Shown here: piece by piece, positions 34,297 through 46,104 of the stretch
How positions within the stretch are numbered: position 1 is the stretch's first letter
Layout of the letters: every line of letters begins with the position of its first letter
Assembly (NCBI GenBank): GCA_022842065.1
Contig: JALHQH010000064.1
Location: 1-64,000 of the forward strand
Origin: Caldilineaceae bacterium
GTDB taxonomy: Bacteria; Chloroflexota; Anaerolineae; Caldilineales; Caldilineaceae
DNA length: 64,000 nt
Direction: 5' to 3'
The notes under the pieces: generated by a model
Database searches by the model: none
What the model was told of the DNA's origin: nothing
What the model saw: only the letters and a program-made list of their open reading frames with translations
Position numbers and translations under genes: made by a program

Positions 34297-37200
34297 CTAT
34301 TCATTTTCTACAACGTTAGGTGGAATTACCCGAAATTGCAGTATACCTTGATCGTTGACAGCACTAAAAGTCAGATCGATATGAAATCCCATTTTAAGAA
34401 TATCCTCAACGTCAGACTGATCGCAACTTTTTATGAATCCAGCGATATGTTCATTATCTTTAATTTTGATTTCAAATCGAGAAAATGTTGTACTATCCCT
34501 TCGGGACAGAATCACGGTCACTTCTGGGAAACTAGGGTATAGAGATTGAACTATAAGTGACGCATTCCCTGTATTTATCAGTGTTGCGCCTAAATTGCCT
34601 TGCCTATCTCTTGCATAGCTAAGCAGATTTCTCAAATCAATTGGAGATGCGTCGAACCTATCCTGCCATTCCGATAATGACATCTGCCGTATCCATTCAT
34701 ACGGTTCTTGTACTGTTCCACTATTACGCCATTCTGTAGTCATTTTTCGAGCTAAGCTACGCGAGTCAATCCCATCCATCATTAAACGAAGTGCTACAGG
34801 ATCATCGATTCCATAACGTACATGTGCTGGTATTGTTGTTGGTAATGATGTTGACATGCCTTGTTCTGCAAGATCCTGATTCACCCAACGGATAATCGTT
34901 CCCAAAACCCAAGGAAAGTAAATTTCAAAATATTGGTTAATAACATCCCCTAACTGTTCGTAGCGATAATTCAGATCATTAACTTGGTGTAGATATTTGT
35001 TTGCCAAATCAATCAATGTACTGCCAAGTAGCCATTCCTGGAGAAATGTATCTACAGGGATGATTATTTCCTGTCTGTTTCTGCCTCCTCGTGCATTGTG
35101 AATTCTAGTTTTTTTGCGTGGCGATTCTGGCAACGCTAACAATCTCTCCAAACGATTGTCCTCGAAGAATATGCTGATTAGCTCGAATACTTGCGCGGAT
35201 ATGTCGACATTGATGAAACGAGCTGTGATCTCATGTGCGATTGCTTCTAGCTGATGTGCTGAAGATAGGGTCGTGCCAGACGTTGCCCATCGCTGCCGCA
35301 AGCGGAGATCGGTACGTTCATAACGCTCAAGCATCAAACTTACGAGAGCCATCCAGCGCTGCTGATTGGTGTCATCAAGCTGCTGCCACCCTAAAGTATG
35401 TGTTAGAACCATCTCAATCTTCTCGAACGAAACAGTGGCACCCACTTTTTCCAGATTAGCAGCAACAAACCAAACAAATTTCAAAAAATCAGCGACCGAC
35501 GCCTCCTGCACTTCCAATACAGCATCTTCCAGATTATTGCGATCCTGTTCAAACTGTGCTAACTCATCTAATGCGACTTCCATTGCAAGCATTGATTCAA
35601 CATGCATTTCATCATCGGATGGTGTAAGACGCTGAAAATCTTCATTCGTAGGTGCCCCACGGTCTAGAGCCAAAACCACAATACCTTCAGTTTCTTTGGT
35701 TGCTCTTCCCGCCCTGCCAATTGCATTAACTAATTTCGACCCCGTAATATATTCATGATAATGATTACCCGCGGTATGAGAGCCTTGACTTGCAATGACA
35801 ACGGAACGAACAGGTAGATTAATACCTTCTGTCATCGTAGTTGTCGCTATTAAAAACCGAATCTCTTCACGGGCTACTGCATCCTCAATTGCGGCCCGAA
35901 TTTCTGCCGGTAATGACCCGTGATGATAGGAAACACCTTTTTCCAATACCGCATGCAATGGATGTTCTGAACCTAGACGGGCGGTTACAAGATCGATAAG
36001 CGGTCGAATTCGTGTTGAATCAAACACTTTTTGAGTTTCAGCGAGTGCTTTAGCCATAAGTACGGTAGCCGGACGGGTTGACTCAATCACAAGCACAGGC
36101 CCAGAATTTGCCAGGAAGTTGATTAGTGGTATCAAAGAGCGATAAAAAGGAGTGCTAGCGGCATCATTTTTCTTCAAATTCTGTGGATTTTTACCGTGGC
36201 GTACAAGCGTTCCAACAGCTTCTTCGGTAGTTAGTGAAGTGATACTGCCATTATGAGAAACGCGTACATGGAGTTGTCCCCGCTGTGGAACGTCTTGTCG
36301 ATGTCGATTTTTTGTGGCTCGGGTATTTTCAATGTCTACTGCATTATTCCAATCAGCCGATGTCGTCCAAATAGCGTGTAACCTTCTCGGTCCCCGCCAA
36401 TCCGTATGGCGATGATAAGGAGGCTGACCATCAATATTCATCCATTGCACGAAATGGTTACGGTTGCCTACTGCCGCTGAGACAAGAATGATCCGATGCT
36501 TTGATTCTTTTGTTTTGTAATGTAAGAAGCTCAGATCCTCTTCGAGCGTCCAACCTCGTCCTTGTTCTCCGACTGAGTGAACTTCATCAAAGACAAACAT
36601 TCCGAAGCGCTGCAGTAGCGCAGAGCTATCAGCACGGATCAAGAATGAAAGCCGTTCCGGTGTCATGACTTCTACATCAAGTGGTTGGTTTAGATCAAAC
36701 ACCGTCAGATCGATTTCCGGTAGGCCATGTACAATTGTTTTGCGAAGAAAACGTAAACGACTTTCTAATGACGATCGAACTTCCCGACATAAACTTCGTG
36801 TCGGTGCAATGTAACAAACCGCTGTACCCTCAGTTACGAGATGCGAAACGATCAGTAACTGTGCTAACATCGTTTTGCCACCACTGGTTGGGGTAGATAA
36901 AAATACACGACGGGCAGCAGATGTAAGTGGATTGACCATATCGGCCTCATCACTTTCGGCATTGTCGTTTGACAACAATTGCAGTTGTGGCGGCCACAGC
37001 GTTAACATGCGGGGGCTACTATGGGCAAAAACTTTCTGTGTGATGGGAGGAATGTTAGGCGGCAGCACAGTCCACACCGATGATTTTTCAAAATCATCCG
37101 CAATGGTCAGGAGATGCGCAGCCACCCAGCGTGAAATGGTATCGTGTGCAGATGCCTGACCATCAATGGCGGACTGCAATGTGCCTCGTGCTCGATTTAG

Positions 37201-37830
37201 TAGATCAAGGTTTCCATAAACCAAGAAACTCATGATGTCCCTGGCGGCTGAGGATACATATGCCGATGCACCAAATGGCGAGAGCAAAATATCATCAAGC
37301 CCCCATTCTGCCAACAGATTGTCTGTTTCCGCGCGTGCCTTATCGGTCAGGTCATAGAGATTGCTGACATCAAATCCTAACAGACGTATGGCTGCTAATA
37401 GCGCAATTTCAGAAAAGTTATCGACCAAAGATAAATTGATGTCAGTAGCGAAGTTAGAACGGCGATAAATGGCCAGAGAATTAGGCGTAAATTCGCTACG
37501 TAAATAGGCAATTTGGGCCGCAAAACAAAATTTCATTCTGTCAATTGGATTTACTTCTGATTGCTGTAACGCAAGATCAAAGATGTGAGCTGACACTTGA
37601 AATGCCGACCGCTGTCTTGGCAGGCCATAAATTTCCAAGGCATATGCAGACGAGCCAATTGCATGCAGATACCAACCAATCGCCCATAACTGTTCTTCTT
37701 GTTGTGGATCCCCCAAAAGAATCTGCAACTCAGCCTCTGCCAATAGCGACGACAACTCTTCCGGTGTCGGGAGGCTATCATGCTGCCCCAAAGCAAGGCT
37801 GAGTAACTCAGGGTTTAAAGCCCTTTCCAT
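34297..37830 (-). CDS. DEVH-box (Ski2-like) SF2 helicase, HamB-like
   Basis: A 1177-residue superfamily 2 helicase. A helical N-terminal region (1-305) precedes the motor. Motif I is PTSGGKT (314-320), II is DEVH (415-418), III is SAA (451-453). YHHGSLP (635-641), TTTMTEGINLP (663-673) and NAIGRAGRA (702-710) are motifs IV-VI, the last two Ski2-like. About 450 residues follow without recognised domain. It begins 16 bases inside the upstream nuclease-like gene, so the two are coupled. The nuclease-helicase arrangement matches Hachiman (HamA/HamB) antiphage systems; assignment as HamB is inference. The locus is AT-richer than its neighbours, as for a transferred defence island. Confidence 0.8.
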   Translation of the reverse strand: MERALNPELLSLALGQHDSLPTPEELSSLLAEAELQILLGDPQQEEQLWAIGWYLHAIGSSAYALEIYGLPRQRSAFQVSAHIFDLALQQSEVNPIDRMKFCFAAQIAYLRSEFTPNSLAIYRRSNFATDINLSLVDNFSEIALLAAIRLLGFDVSNLYDLTDKARAETDNLLAEWGLDDILLSPFGASAYVSSAARDIMSFLVYGNLDLLNRARGTLQSAIDGQASAHDTISRWVAAHLLTIADDFEKSSVWTVLPPNIPPITQKVFAHSSPRMLTLWPPQLQLLSNDNAESDEADMVNPLTSAARRVFLSTPTSGGKTMLAQLLIVSHLVTEGTAVCYIAPTRSLCREVRSSLESRLRFLRKTIVHGLPEIDLTVFDLNQPLDVEVMTPERLSFLIRADSSALLQRFGMFVFDEVHSVGEQGRGWTLEEDLSFLHYKTKESKHRIILVSAAVGNRNHFVQWMNIDGQPPYHRHTDWRGPRRLHAIWTTSADWNNAVDIENTRATKNRHRQDVPQRGQLHVRVSHNGSITSLTTEEAVGTLVRHGKNPQNLKKNDAASTPFYRSLIPLINFLANSGPVLVIESTRPATVLMAKALAETQKVFDSTRIRPLIDLVTARLGSEHPLHAVLEKGVSYHHGSLPAEIRAAIEDAVAREEIRFLIATTTMTEGINLPVRSVVIASQGSHTAGNHYHEYITGSKLVNAIGRAGRATKETEGIVVLALDRGAPTNEDFQRLTPSDDEMHVESMLAMEVALDELAQFEQDRNNLEDAVLEVQEASVADFLKFVWFVAANLEKVGATVSFEKIEMVLTHTLGWQQLDDTNQQRWMALVSLMLERYERTDLRLRQRWATSGTTLSSAHQLEAIAHEITARFINVDISAQVFELISIFFEDNRLERLLALPESPRKKTRIHNARGGRNRQEIIIPVDTFLQEWLLGSTLIDLANKYLHQVNDLNYRYEQLGDVINQYFEIYFPWVLGTIIRWVNQDLAEQGMSTSLPTTIPAHVRYGIDDPVALRLMMDGIDSRSLARKMTTEWRNSGTVQEPYEWIRQMSLSEWQDRFDASPIDLRNLLSYARDRQGNLGATLINTGNASLIVQSLYPSFPEVTVILSRRDSTTFSRFEIKIKDNEHIAGFIKSCDQSDVEDILKMGFHIDLTFSAVNDQGILQFRVIPPNVVENE

Positions 37831-38675
37831 ATATACTCCCGGACTTTGTTTGCAAATTCAGCAAAATCTTCCGTAGCTGTGATCATGCCACGCAAACGCA
37901 CTGGAACTGTAAAGTCGGGAAATTGTTTTCCAAAGGTCGAAAAGGCAGTCTGTGGTACATGCGCGGCAGATGTTACAACTGACACCCCGACAGCAGCCTG
38001 TGGGCTGGCATTGATCCATAACTCGGCCAACTGACCGCAAAATGCTACTATCTCAGGGTTACCTAGAAAATGCTGTCCGATCATGGTATATCTTGCCAAA
38101 TAATCAAGGGACCTAGCGTTCAGTTGTGAATAAGCGTTACCAATTGTTTGACTTATTTTCGCAGTTGAATTGTTTGGTCCAGGTACAAACTTTTTCATTT
38201 CCCACAGTCGAAAAAAAAGATCTTGCGATTTTATACGATGGATAATGAACCCGTCACCGCCCTGCTCAGTTACTGTGAAGCTTGGTGGATCGATATGAAC
38301 AATTGCTTCTGTTGAGTTTTCTTTACACAAAAAGAACCACAGCATTTCCCCGACATACCCTTCAAGATGAGCAGCAGGTATTGATTTCGAAGCATTAGGT
38401 TCGCCAAATACTGGTTTCAAGAATGCCAATAGGGCTTTCCTTGAATTGGGAGCAACGGCAACATTCTCATAAAATTTTTTCTGCCAAGCTTCATAATATT
38501 GAGGTGCGCATATACATCGTTGTTCAACGATCTTCTCCGCCAAGCACGCCGCCAGATCTTCCACAGGCGATTTTGACGGATCGTGGGTCGTTAGCGTCCA
38601 TGTATGTGTAGCCTCATGGTTTTCGGTCAGACAAAAACAATCGCTGATACATTTTTTCATGGTTCCAACTCTCAC
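37815..38675 (-). CDS. PD-(D/E)xK-like nuclease, HamA-like (DUF1837-like)
   Basis: A 286-residue protein (start GTG 38675; an ATG at 38660 is an alternative). The core has E110 in EGYVGEMLWFFL, D141 in GGDGFIIHRI and E159-x-K161 in LWEMKKF, in the spacing expected of a PD-(D/E)xK nuclease. The order GE...GxDG...ExK parallels HamA/DUF1837, the effector of Hachiman, which cleaves DNA after its helicase partner detects damage or phage DNA. No close sequence match to HamA could be checked, so it may be a divergent type. A TATAAT-like -10 on the minus strand lies at 38733-38738. It overlaps the helicase gene by 16 bases. Confidence 0.62.
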   Translation of the reverse strand: MRVGTMKKCISDCFCLTENHEATHTWTLTTHDPSKSPVEDLAACLAEKIVEQRCICAPQYYEAWQKKFYENVAVAPNSRKALLAFLKPVFGEPNASKSIPAAHLEGYVGEMLWFFLCKENSTEAIVHIDPPSFTVTEQGGDGFIIHRIKSQDLFFRLWEMKKFVPGPNNSTAKISQTIGNAYSQLNARSLDYLARYTMIGQHFLGNPEIVAFCGQLAELWINASPQAAVGVSVVTSAAHVPQTAFSTFGKQFPDFTVPVRLRGMITATEDFAEFANKVREYIWKGL

Positions 38676-39122
38676 AACATAGATAGATGGTAATGTCTAT
38701 CGCTAATATGTCTTTCGACCTGCAGTGATTTAATTATAGGGTAAAGGACACTGTAAGTATACTAGCTTTGCTGACAAATTCGCAAGGAAAAAGTCACTGC
38801 ATAATTGACGTGGCACCTCACACTGCAACTTGTTTCCACGGCAATGATCATTGGACGATCCAACCGGTTCTAAGGCCAACGAAAAATATTAAGTATACGA
38901 TATAGTGCCTGATGGATGCTGTCACCCAGGTGGTTCACATCGAATAGCCTCCACGACGTATCGTTATTTTCTTTCGCTGGCCTAAGCGGTGTCCAAGAGA
39001 ATGCTAGTGTGGATGGCAGTCCGGCTCTTTCCCCATAACATCTCTCTCACGATGGAGCGGCGCAAAGGTTGTTGGAGAGAGCAGTTGAGCAATAATTTCA
39101 AAGATCCAATCGATGCCCATTG
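38676..39122. other. Intergenic region upstream of the nuclease-helicase module
   Basis: No credible gene. The half next to the nuclease gene is AT-rich and has a TATAAT (minus strand, 38733-38738) as a possible -10. The other half leads into the promoter of a broken nucleotidyltransferase gene. Confidence 0.55.
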
Positions 39123-39131
39123 TGATATAAT
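39123..39131 (+). promoter_or_regulatory. Extended -10 promoter element
   Basis: TGATATAAT fits TGnTATAAT, 37 bases before the ATG of the broken nucleotidyltransferase gene, which also has a strong AGGAGG at 39155-39160. Expression signals have outlived the gene. Confidence 0.6.
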
Positions 39132-39167
39132 GACGTGTAAGTTGGCCAATAGACAGGAGGTGACGTC

Positions 39168-39534
39168 ATGCAACGGGCAGAAGCGATTCACTATCTTACG
39201 GAACACCGCAAAGAATTGCTGGATCAATACCGCGTTGCCTTTTTTGGGCAATTTTCGGTTCTACAGAGAGCGATGAAGCAACTGAAACCAGCGACATTGA
39301 TTTGCTGCTTGAATTTAGGGTCTGTTCAGGATCAAAGTATATAATTTTAGACCGATTTATTCTGGTAGCACTACAAAAATTAGATACTTTATTTCTGGAC
39401 AGACCCTTGATCGTCCCACCGACCTGTTTGAACCGGTAAAGGAAATGTCCGAAGGTGTTCTTGTATCGACTGCCAAGCCGACAATTGCCGTACCAACTGG
39501 GAATCCAGTAGAAATTCTCCGCACGGTCAATTAG
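39168..39534 (+). pseudogene. MntA-like nucleotidyltransferase gene, frameshifted and interrupted
   Basis: From the ATG at 39168 the frame reads MQRAEAIHYLTEHRKELLDQ YRVAFF. After a frameshift near 39240 another frame continues IFGSTESDEATETSDIDLLLEF, the GSX10DXD signature of minimal nucleotidyltransferases. The gene is then cut by the 91-bp element at 39317-39407 and resumes DRPTDLFEPVKE. The end of the frame (to 39534) is unlike known family members. No HepT partner follows. It is a dead antitoxin-type gene. Confidence 0.75.
39317..39407. mobile_element. 91-bp MITE-like insertion
   Basis: AGGGTCTGTTCAGG at the left and CTGGACAGACCCT at the right are inverted repeats (12 of 13 pair). The inside is AT-rich and non-coding. 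It splits the nucleotidyltransferase frame exactly between LLLEF and DRPTD. The ends resemble those of IS5-group elements, which is a weak inference. Confidence 0.7.
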
Positions 39535-39603
39535 TGAAGTAGCTCATTAACAAAATTGTTTAAAGCCTCAATACATTCCCCACTATCTGCAAAGGAGCAG
39601 ACC

Positions 39604-42777
<3,174 letters not shown>

Positions 42778-42810
42778 ACTTAGGGGCAGATCATGATATA
42801 AGATCATTCG

Positions 42811-42872
42811 TCCCGTAGGGACGGTTGAGTTTTGGGCATATGGGTGTTCTAAATTCAACCATCCCTACGGGA
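42811..42872. repeat. 18-bp hairpin between convergent genes
   Basis: TCCCGTAGGGACGGTTGA at 42811-42828 pairs with 42855-42872 with one mismatch. A further TCCCGTAGGGAC copy lies at the mannosidase 3' end (about 42760-42772). A bidirectional terminator-like repeat between convergent genes. Confidence 0.7.
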
Positions 42873-42882
42873 TGAACAATGC

Positions 42883-44448
42883 TCATGTCTCCAAAAGCTG
42901 CCGCGCCAACCCATCCAGATCAACACCCAGATCCTGCAACAGTGTCACTGCCATGCCACCCCCTTCCCGCAGAATGCTCAGTAGCAGATGTTCCGTAGCG
43001 ATCTGCGTGGCCTTGGCATTCTCTCTAAGCGTATCCGCTATTTTGAGCACATCGATCACCCTTGGCATAAGTGGTGGCATTGCCGTTGCCGGTTCATCGC
43101 CACTGGTGATCAACTCACCCTGCTCATCAATTTGGGGGAGAGGACCGGTGCGGGCCAGGATCGCCTGCGTGAGCGTTACCTTGGTCACATTGGCATTGTA
43201 CAGCAGCGCAGCTGCGCCACTATTTTGGCCGGCTACCAGACCCCAAAGCAGGTGCTCGGTGCCAAGGTAGTTGAGGCGAAAATGTTGTACCAGTGCCATT
43301 GCCTTTTGCAGGACAGCCTGGGCCTGTGGCGTAAAGCGGCTGCCGATAGTGTTGTAGAATTCGGCCTGCCAGGCCGCGATGATTTGCCGTTCCTCCTGAA
43401 CGCGCGCCACCTCTGCGGCGAACCAAGCATCAACATCGAGTGGATCGGGCAATGGTTCGCCGCTCTGCGCCATCAGTTCATCATCGACAAAGATCGGGCT
43501 GCCGGTGTGGAGTGCTAATCCAATCGCATCGCTGGGGCGGGCATCTAACTCCTTGACCAGCTCGCCGTTGCGAAATTGGGAAATGGCATAAAAGGTATTC
43601 TCGTGCAGCCGCGCCACCCGCACCGCTTCCAACTGAATCGCCATCGCCGCCAAGAAATCAGCAAAGTAGCGATAGGTTAATGGGCGCGCACTCGCTTTGC
43701 CGGCTAGCTGCAGCCTGATTTGCTCTGCTTCATGGGGTCCAATCCACAAGCGGAGATAGCGCAGCCCCGCCGTGTCGAGCAGGTAGAGAATCTGATTATC
43801 ACTGGCATTTTGCAGGATTTTTACGGTCGAAATTTTGGTCATCTTCTGCTCCCTTTGATCAATAACCGATTGCCCGTTCGTTGCCCCCAACAGCGGGGCA
43901 AAAAAGGGCTTGAGCTGGGTATGCAACTGCTTGCGGGCCTGAAACAAACGCCCCTTCACCGCATTGGGTGAGGCCGCCAATGTCTGCGCGATCTCCTCGA
44001 CACTCAGCGCTTCCATGTAAAAAAGCCAGGTCGCCGCCTGATTCTTGGGTGAGAGCGCCCCAATCGCCGCCTGCACTAGCTGATCCTCTTCCCACCGTTC
44101 GACGAGCAGCGCCGGATCCGCTTCATCATTAGCAACAAAGGTATCAACCGCCTCCAGATCGAGCGTATGCCAACCGCTGCGTTGGCTGCGTAGATAGGTG
44201 CGGCAGAGGTTGCGCACAATGCCCAAGAGCCAAGGGGTAAAGCTCGCTGGTTCACGCAACGTAGAAAGGCCAAGATACGCTTGCAGCAGCGCTTCTTGAA
44301 CCAATTCGCCCGCAACCTCGGCGTTACCAACCATGCGCATGGCAAGCCGTCGCGCCTGGTCGGTGTGCCGATCGGCAAGTGCGCCAAAGGCTTGTTTGTT
44401 GTCGGTGCCGGCGGCGAGGACGAGTTCCGCATCACTTGCTGTGCGCAT
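42883..44448 (-). CDS. ECF sigma factor fused to bifunctional-nuclease (DUF151) and Clp-N domains
   Basis: A 521-residue three-part fusion. Residues 1-180 are an ECF sigma factor: region 2 (AFGALADRHTDQARRLAMRM, ASFTPWLLGIVRNLCR) and region 4 (LSVEEIAQTLAASPNAVKGR). Residues about 205-330 are a DUF151 bifunctional-nuclease domain with the signature LDARPSDAIGLALHTGSPIF. Residues about 370-520 contain two Clp-N-type repeats (LNYLGTEHLLWGL and TQIATEHLLLSIL). M203 (43842) is preceded by AGGGAG six bases upstream, so the second part may also be made as a separate protein. The sigma part should direct RNA polymerase to unknown promoters; the Clp-N part may link it to Clp protease. Confidence 0.88.
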   Translation of the reverse strand: MRTASDAELVLAAGTDNKQAFGALADRHTDQARRLAMRMVGNAEVAGELVQEALLQAYLGLSTLREPASFTPWLLGIVRNLCRTYLRSQRSGWHTLDLEAVDTFVANDEADPALLVERWEEDQLVQAAIGALSPKNQAATWLFYMEALSVEEIAQTLAASPNAVKGRLFQARKQLHTQLKPFFAPLLGATNGQSVIDQREQKMTKISTVKILQNASDNQILYLLDTAGLRYLRLWIGPHEAEQIRLQLAGKASARPLTYRYFADFLAAMAIQLEAVRVARLHENTFYAISQFRNGELVKELDARPSDAIGLALHTGSPIFVDDELMAQSGEPLPDPLDVDAWFAAEVARVQEERQIIAAWQAEFYNTIGSRFTPQAQAVLQKAMALVQHFRLNYLGTEHLLWGLVAGQNSGAAALLYNANVTKVTLTQAILARTGPLPQIDEQGELITSGDEPATAMPPLMPRVIDVLKIADTLRENAKATQIATEHLLLSILREGGGMAVTLLQDLGVDLDGLARQLLET

Positions 44449-44770
44449 CCATACGGCCTTTCTGGTGCAGACAAACGCATCAGCCTAGGTTCTGACCGTG
44501 TTTATCTGCGTGATTATTCAATCAGTGAGATAGAAGATCTTCAGTATACAATGAATATGTAGCAGAAAAGGGTAGTTTGGTTAGATTTTTGGGATGTAGC
44601 GAAGCAATGTCTGAATTGCGCTCCACGACCTTCAACCTTGATGCGGGACACTACGCCATCGGCGTCTTCCGCATCAGCCTGGTGGAGCCAGTGTAGGTCG
44701 AGCCAGCCCTCTTTCAGTTACAGGGGCGTTTGACGGTGGCCGAATAAGAAAATCTGTTTGTCACTGAATG
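44449..44770. other. Intergenic region with a peptide-like remnant
   Basis: Contains a 29-codon frame at 44607-44696 ending HYAIGVFRISLVEPV. A similar stretch (EYTIGVFCISQIELEA) lies at about 45887-45955. Both look like fragments of one decayed gene family. Nothing else was seen. Confidence 0.5.
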
Positions 44771-44779
44771 TGCTATAAT
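44771..44779 (+). promoter_or_regulatory. Extended -10 promoter element
   Basis: TGCTATAAT fits TGnTATAAT, 59 bases before the DUF433 start. The same nine bases occur upstream of the 46105 gene. Confidence 0.62.
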
Positions 44780-44837
44780 GCACCAAGTAAGCGGAACGAT
44801 GGTAAAGACCAGGCCGTGTGGAGAAAGGTTAACTGCT

Positions 44838-45062
44838 GTGACAGAACGAATTGAGATCAATGTTGATGTCATGCTGGGCAAACCGGTGATCAAGGGCACC
44901 CGGATTCCGGTTGAGTTGCTGATCCGTAAATTGAGTGAAGGAGCAACGGTTGAAGATTTGCTTGATGCCTATCCGCGATTAGTCGGCGCAGACATTCAAG
45001 CGGCACTGGCCTATGCTGCGGCAACATTAGCGCATGAGACGATTATTCTGGAGCCGGCATAG
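44838..45062 (+). CDS. DUF433 antitoxin
   Basis: A 74-residue DUF433 protein starting at GTG 44838 (VTERIEINVDVMLGKPVIKG). The family motif GKPVIKGTRIPVELLI and the helix-turn-helix-like LSEGATVEDLLDAYPRL are complete. An in-frame ATG at 44778 would start inside the promoter region and is rejected. The stop TAG shares its G with the GTG start of the next gene. DUF433 proteins pair with DUF5615 PIN-like toxins, as here. Confidence 0.88.
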   Translation: MTERIEINVDVMLGKPVIKGTRIPVELLIRKLSEGATVEDLLDAYPRLVGADIQAALAYAAATLAHETIILEPA

Positions 45063-45406
45063 TGACGCTCGATGCCAACAAAATATTGTACTTTATGGCC
45101 GATGAGTGCTGTGACTTTGCCGTTGTGCGGGCGTTGCGCGCAGAAGGGTACGATGTCTTTGCGGTCGGTGAAGTCATGCAGCATTCGGTAGATCGTTCGC
45201 TGCTTGAATTAGCCATTGAAAGCGACCGTATCTTGCTGACTGAAGATAAAGATTTTGGCTGGTTGGTCTATGCTGGTACTGCTCGTTCTGCGGGGGTGAT
45301 TCTCATCCGCTATTCGGGCAATGCACGCAAGCAATTAGCCGATGCGGTTGTTCGGCTGATCAAAACACAAGGGGACCAACTACGCGGCAATTTTATTGTT
45401 CTATAG
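45062..45406 (+). CDS. DUF5615 PIN-like toxin
   Basis: A 114-residue PIN-like protein starting at GTG 45062. The conserved acidic residues are in YFMADECCDF (near 11-16) and LLTEDKDFGWLV (near 59-67), as in Mut7-C/DUF5615 nucleases. It would act as an RNA-cleaving toxin restrained by the DUF433 product encoded one base upstream. Length is normal for the family. Confidence 0.87.
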   Translation: MTLDANKILYFMADECCDFAVVRALRAEGYDVFAVGEVMQHSVDRSLLELAIESDRILLTEDKDFGWLVYAGTARSAGVILIRYSGNARKQLADAVVRLIKTQGDQLRGNFIVL

Positions 45407-45479
45407 CCAGGTCAAGTACGAATTAATCGTATCAGTTAACTGATTTGTACAGTTGGCAATGGCTGTCTGGCCAATGGCT

Positions 45480-45770
45480 TTAAGCACTTCTTGCTGAAAT
45501 GGGGTCAGAATTTCCATAACGTTGTTGAATTTCCGGCAAGTTGAGATACCAATGCCAAAATTGATGGACTGGTTTTGGTAACTGTAATGTTGGCCAATAG
45601 TGATAAATGAGCGGTAAGCCTATTGTCTCTAGATCAGCGATGCGACCGCGCGCTAACACTCTTGCGATGTACCACCGGCGAAAGGCGTCGGTCTGCTCCT
45701 GTAAAGGGGGAATTTCATAATCCCAAACGAGTTCTGGGTTCACCTTGATCAGAAAATTCGGTTCACTCAT
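45480..45770 (-). CDS. Hypothetical protein
   Basis: A 96-residue protein rich in Trp, Tyr and Pro (PELVWDYEIPPLQEQTDAFR, HYWPTLQLPKPVHQFWHWYL). ATG at 45770 is preferred, since a purine-rich AGAAGAAAAAA precedes it; the frame is open further upstream into non-coding sequence. The size and YEIPP...RWYIARVLARGR pattern resemble small proteins that accompany nucleotidyltransferase-type toxins in Chloroflexota, but this is a weak impression. No family is assigned. Confidence 0.65.
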   Translation of the reverse strand: MSEPNFLIKVNPELVWDYEIPPLQEQTDAFRRWYIARVLARGRIADLETIGLPLIYHYWPTLQLPKPVHQFWHWYLNLPEIQQRYGNSDPISARSA

Positions 45771-46104
45771 ATTTTTTCTTCTCGTGCTACGGTCGATTCG
45801 CTGATCGATAATTTTATCACAGCATATTCTACCGGCCAATCCTCGCAGTGGACCCATCGCCCCGGCGCATTGCTTGCCCACCTTCACCCAGCCCGAAGCG
45901 AGCGAATACACCATCGGCGTCTTCTGCATCAGCCAGATCGAGCTGGAAGCGGTAGCATTGACCGACTTTCCGTTGCGAAAAACTTGCTTGGCGAAGGGTA
46001 CATGATTAGAATCTCCCATTTACCACCAACTATGCTATAATGGTGTAAGTAAGACTGTTTGCGATAAAAATTAACCGATAATGGTGTTACTTGGGAGGGT
46101 ATCA
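45771..46104. other. Intergenic region with promoter and remnant
   Basis: Holds the remnant EYTIGVFCISQIELEA at about 45887-45955 (see 44449-44770) and a TGCTATAAT extended -10 at 46033-46041, 64 bases before the next gene. Confidence 0.6.

Noticed and set aside
34297..38675. A complete restriction-modification or DISARM-type system
   Set aside because: No methyltransferase, specificity subunit or PLD nuclease gene is present next to the helicase.
45771..46019. N-terminal extension of the 45480-45770 product
   Set aside because: It covers intergenic sequence with a remnant in the other orientation, and the ATG at 45770 has a purine-rich leader.
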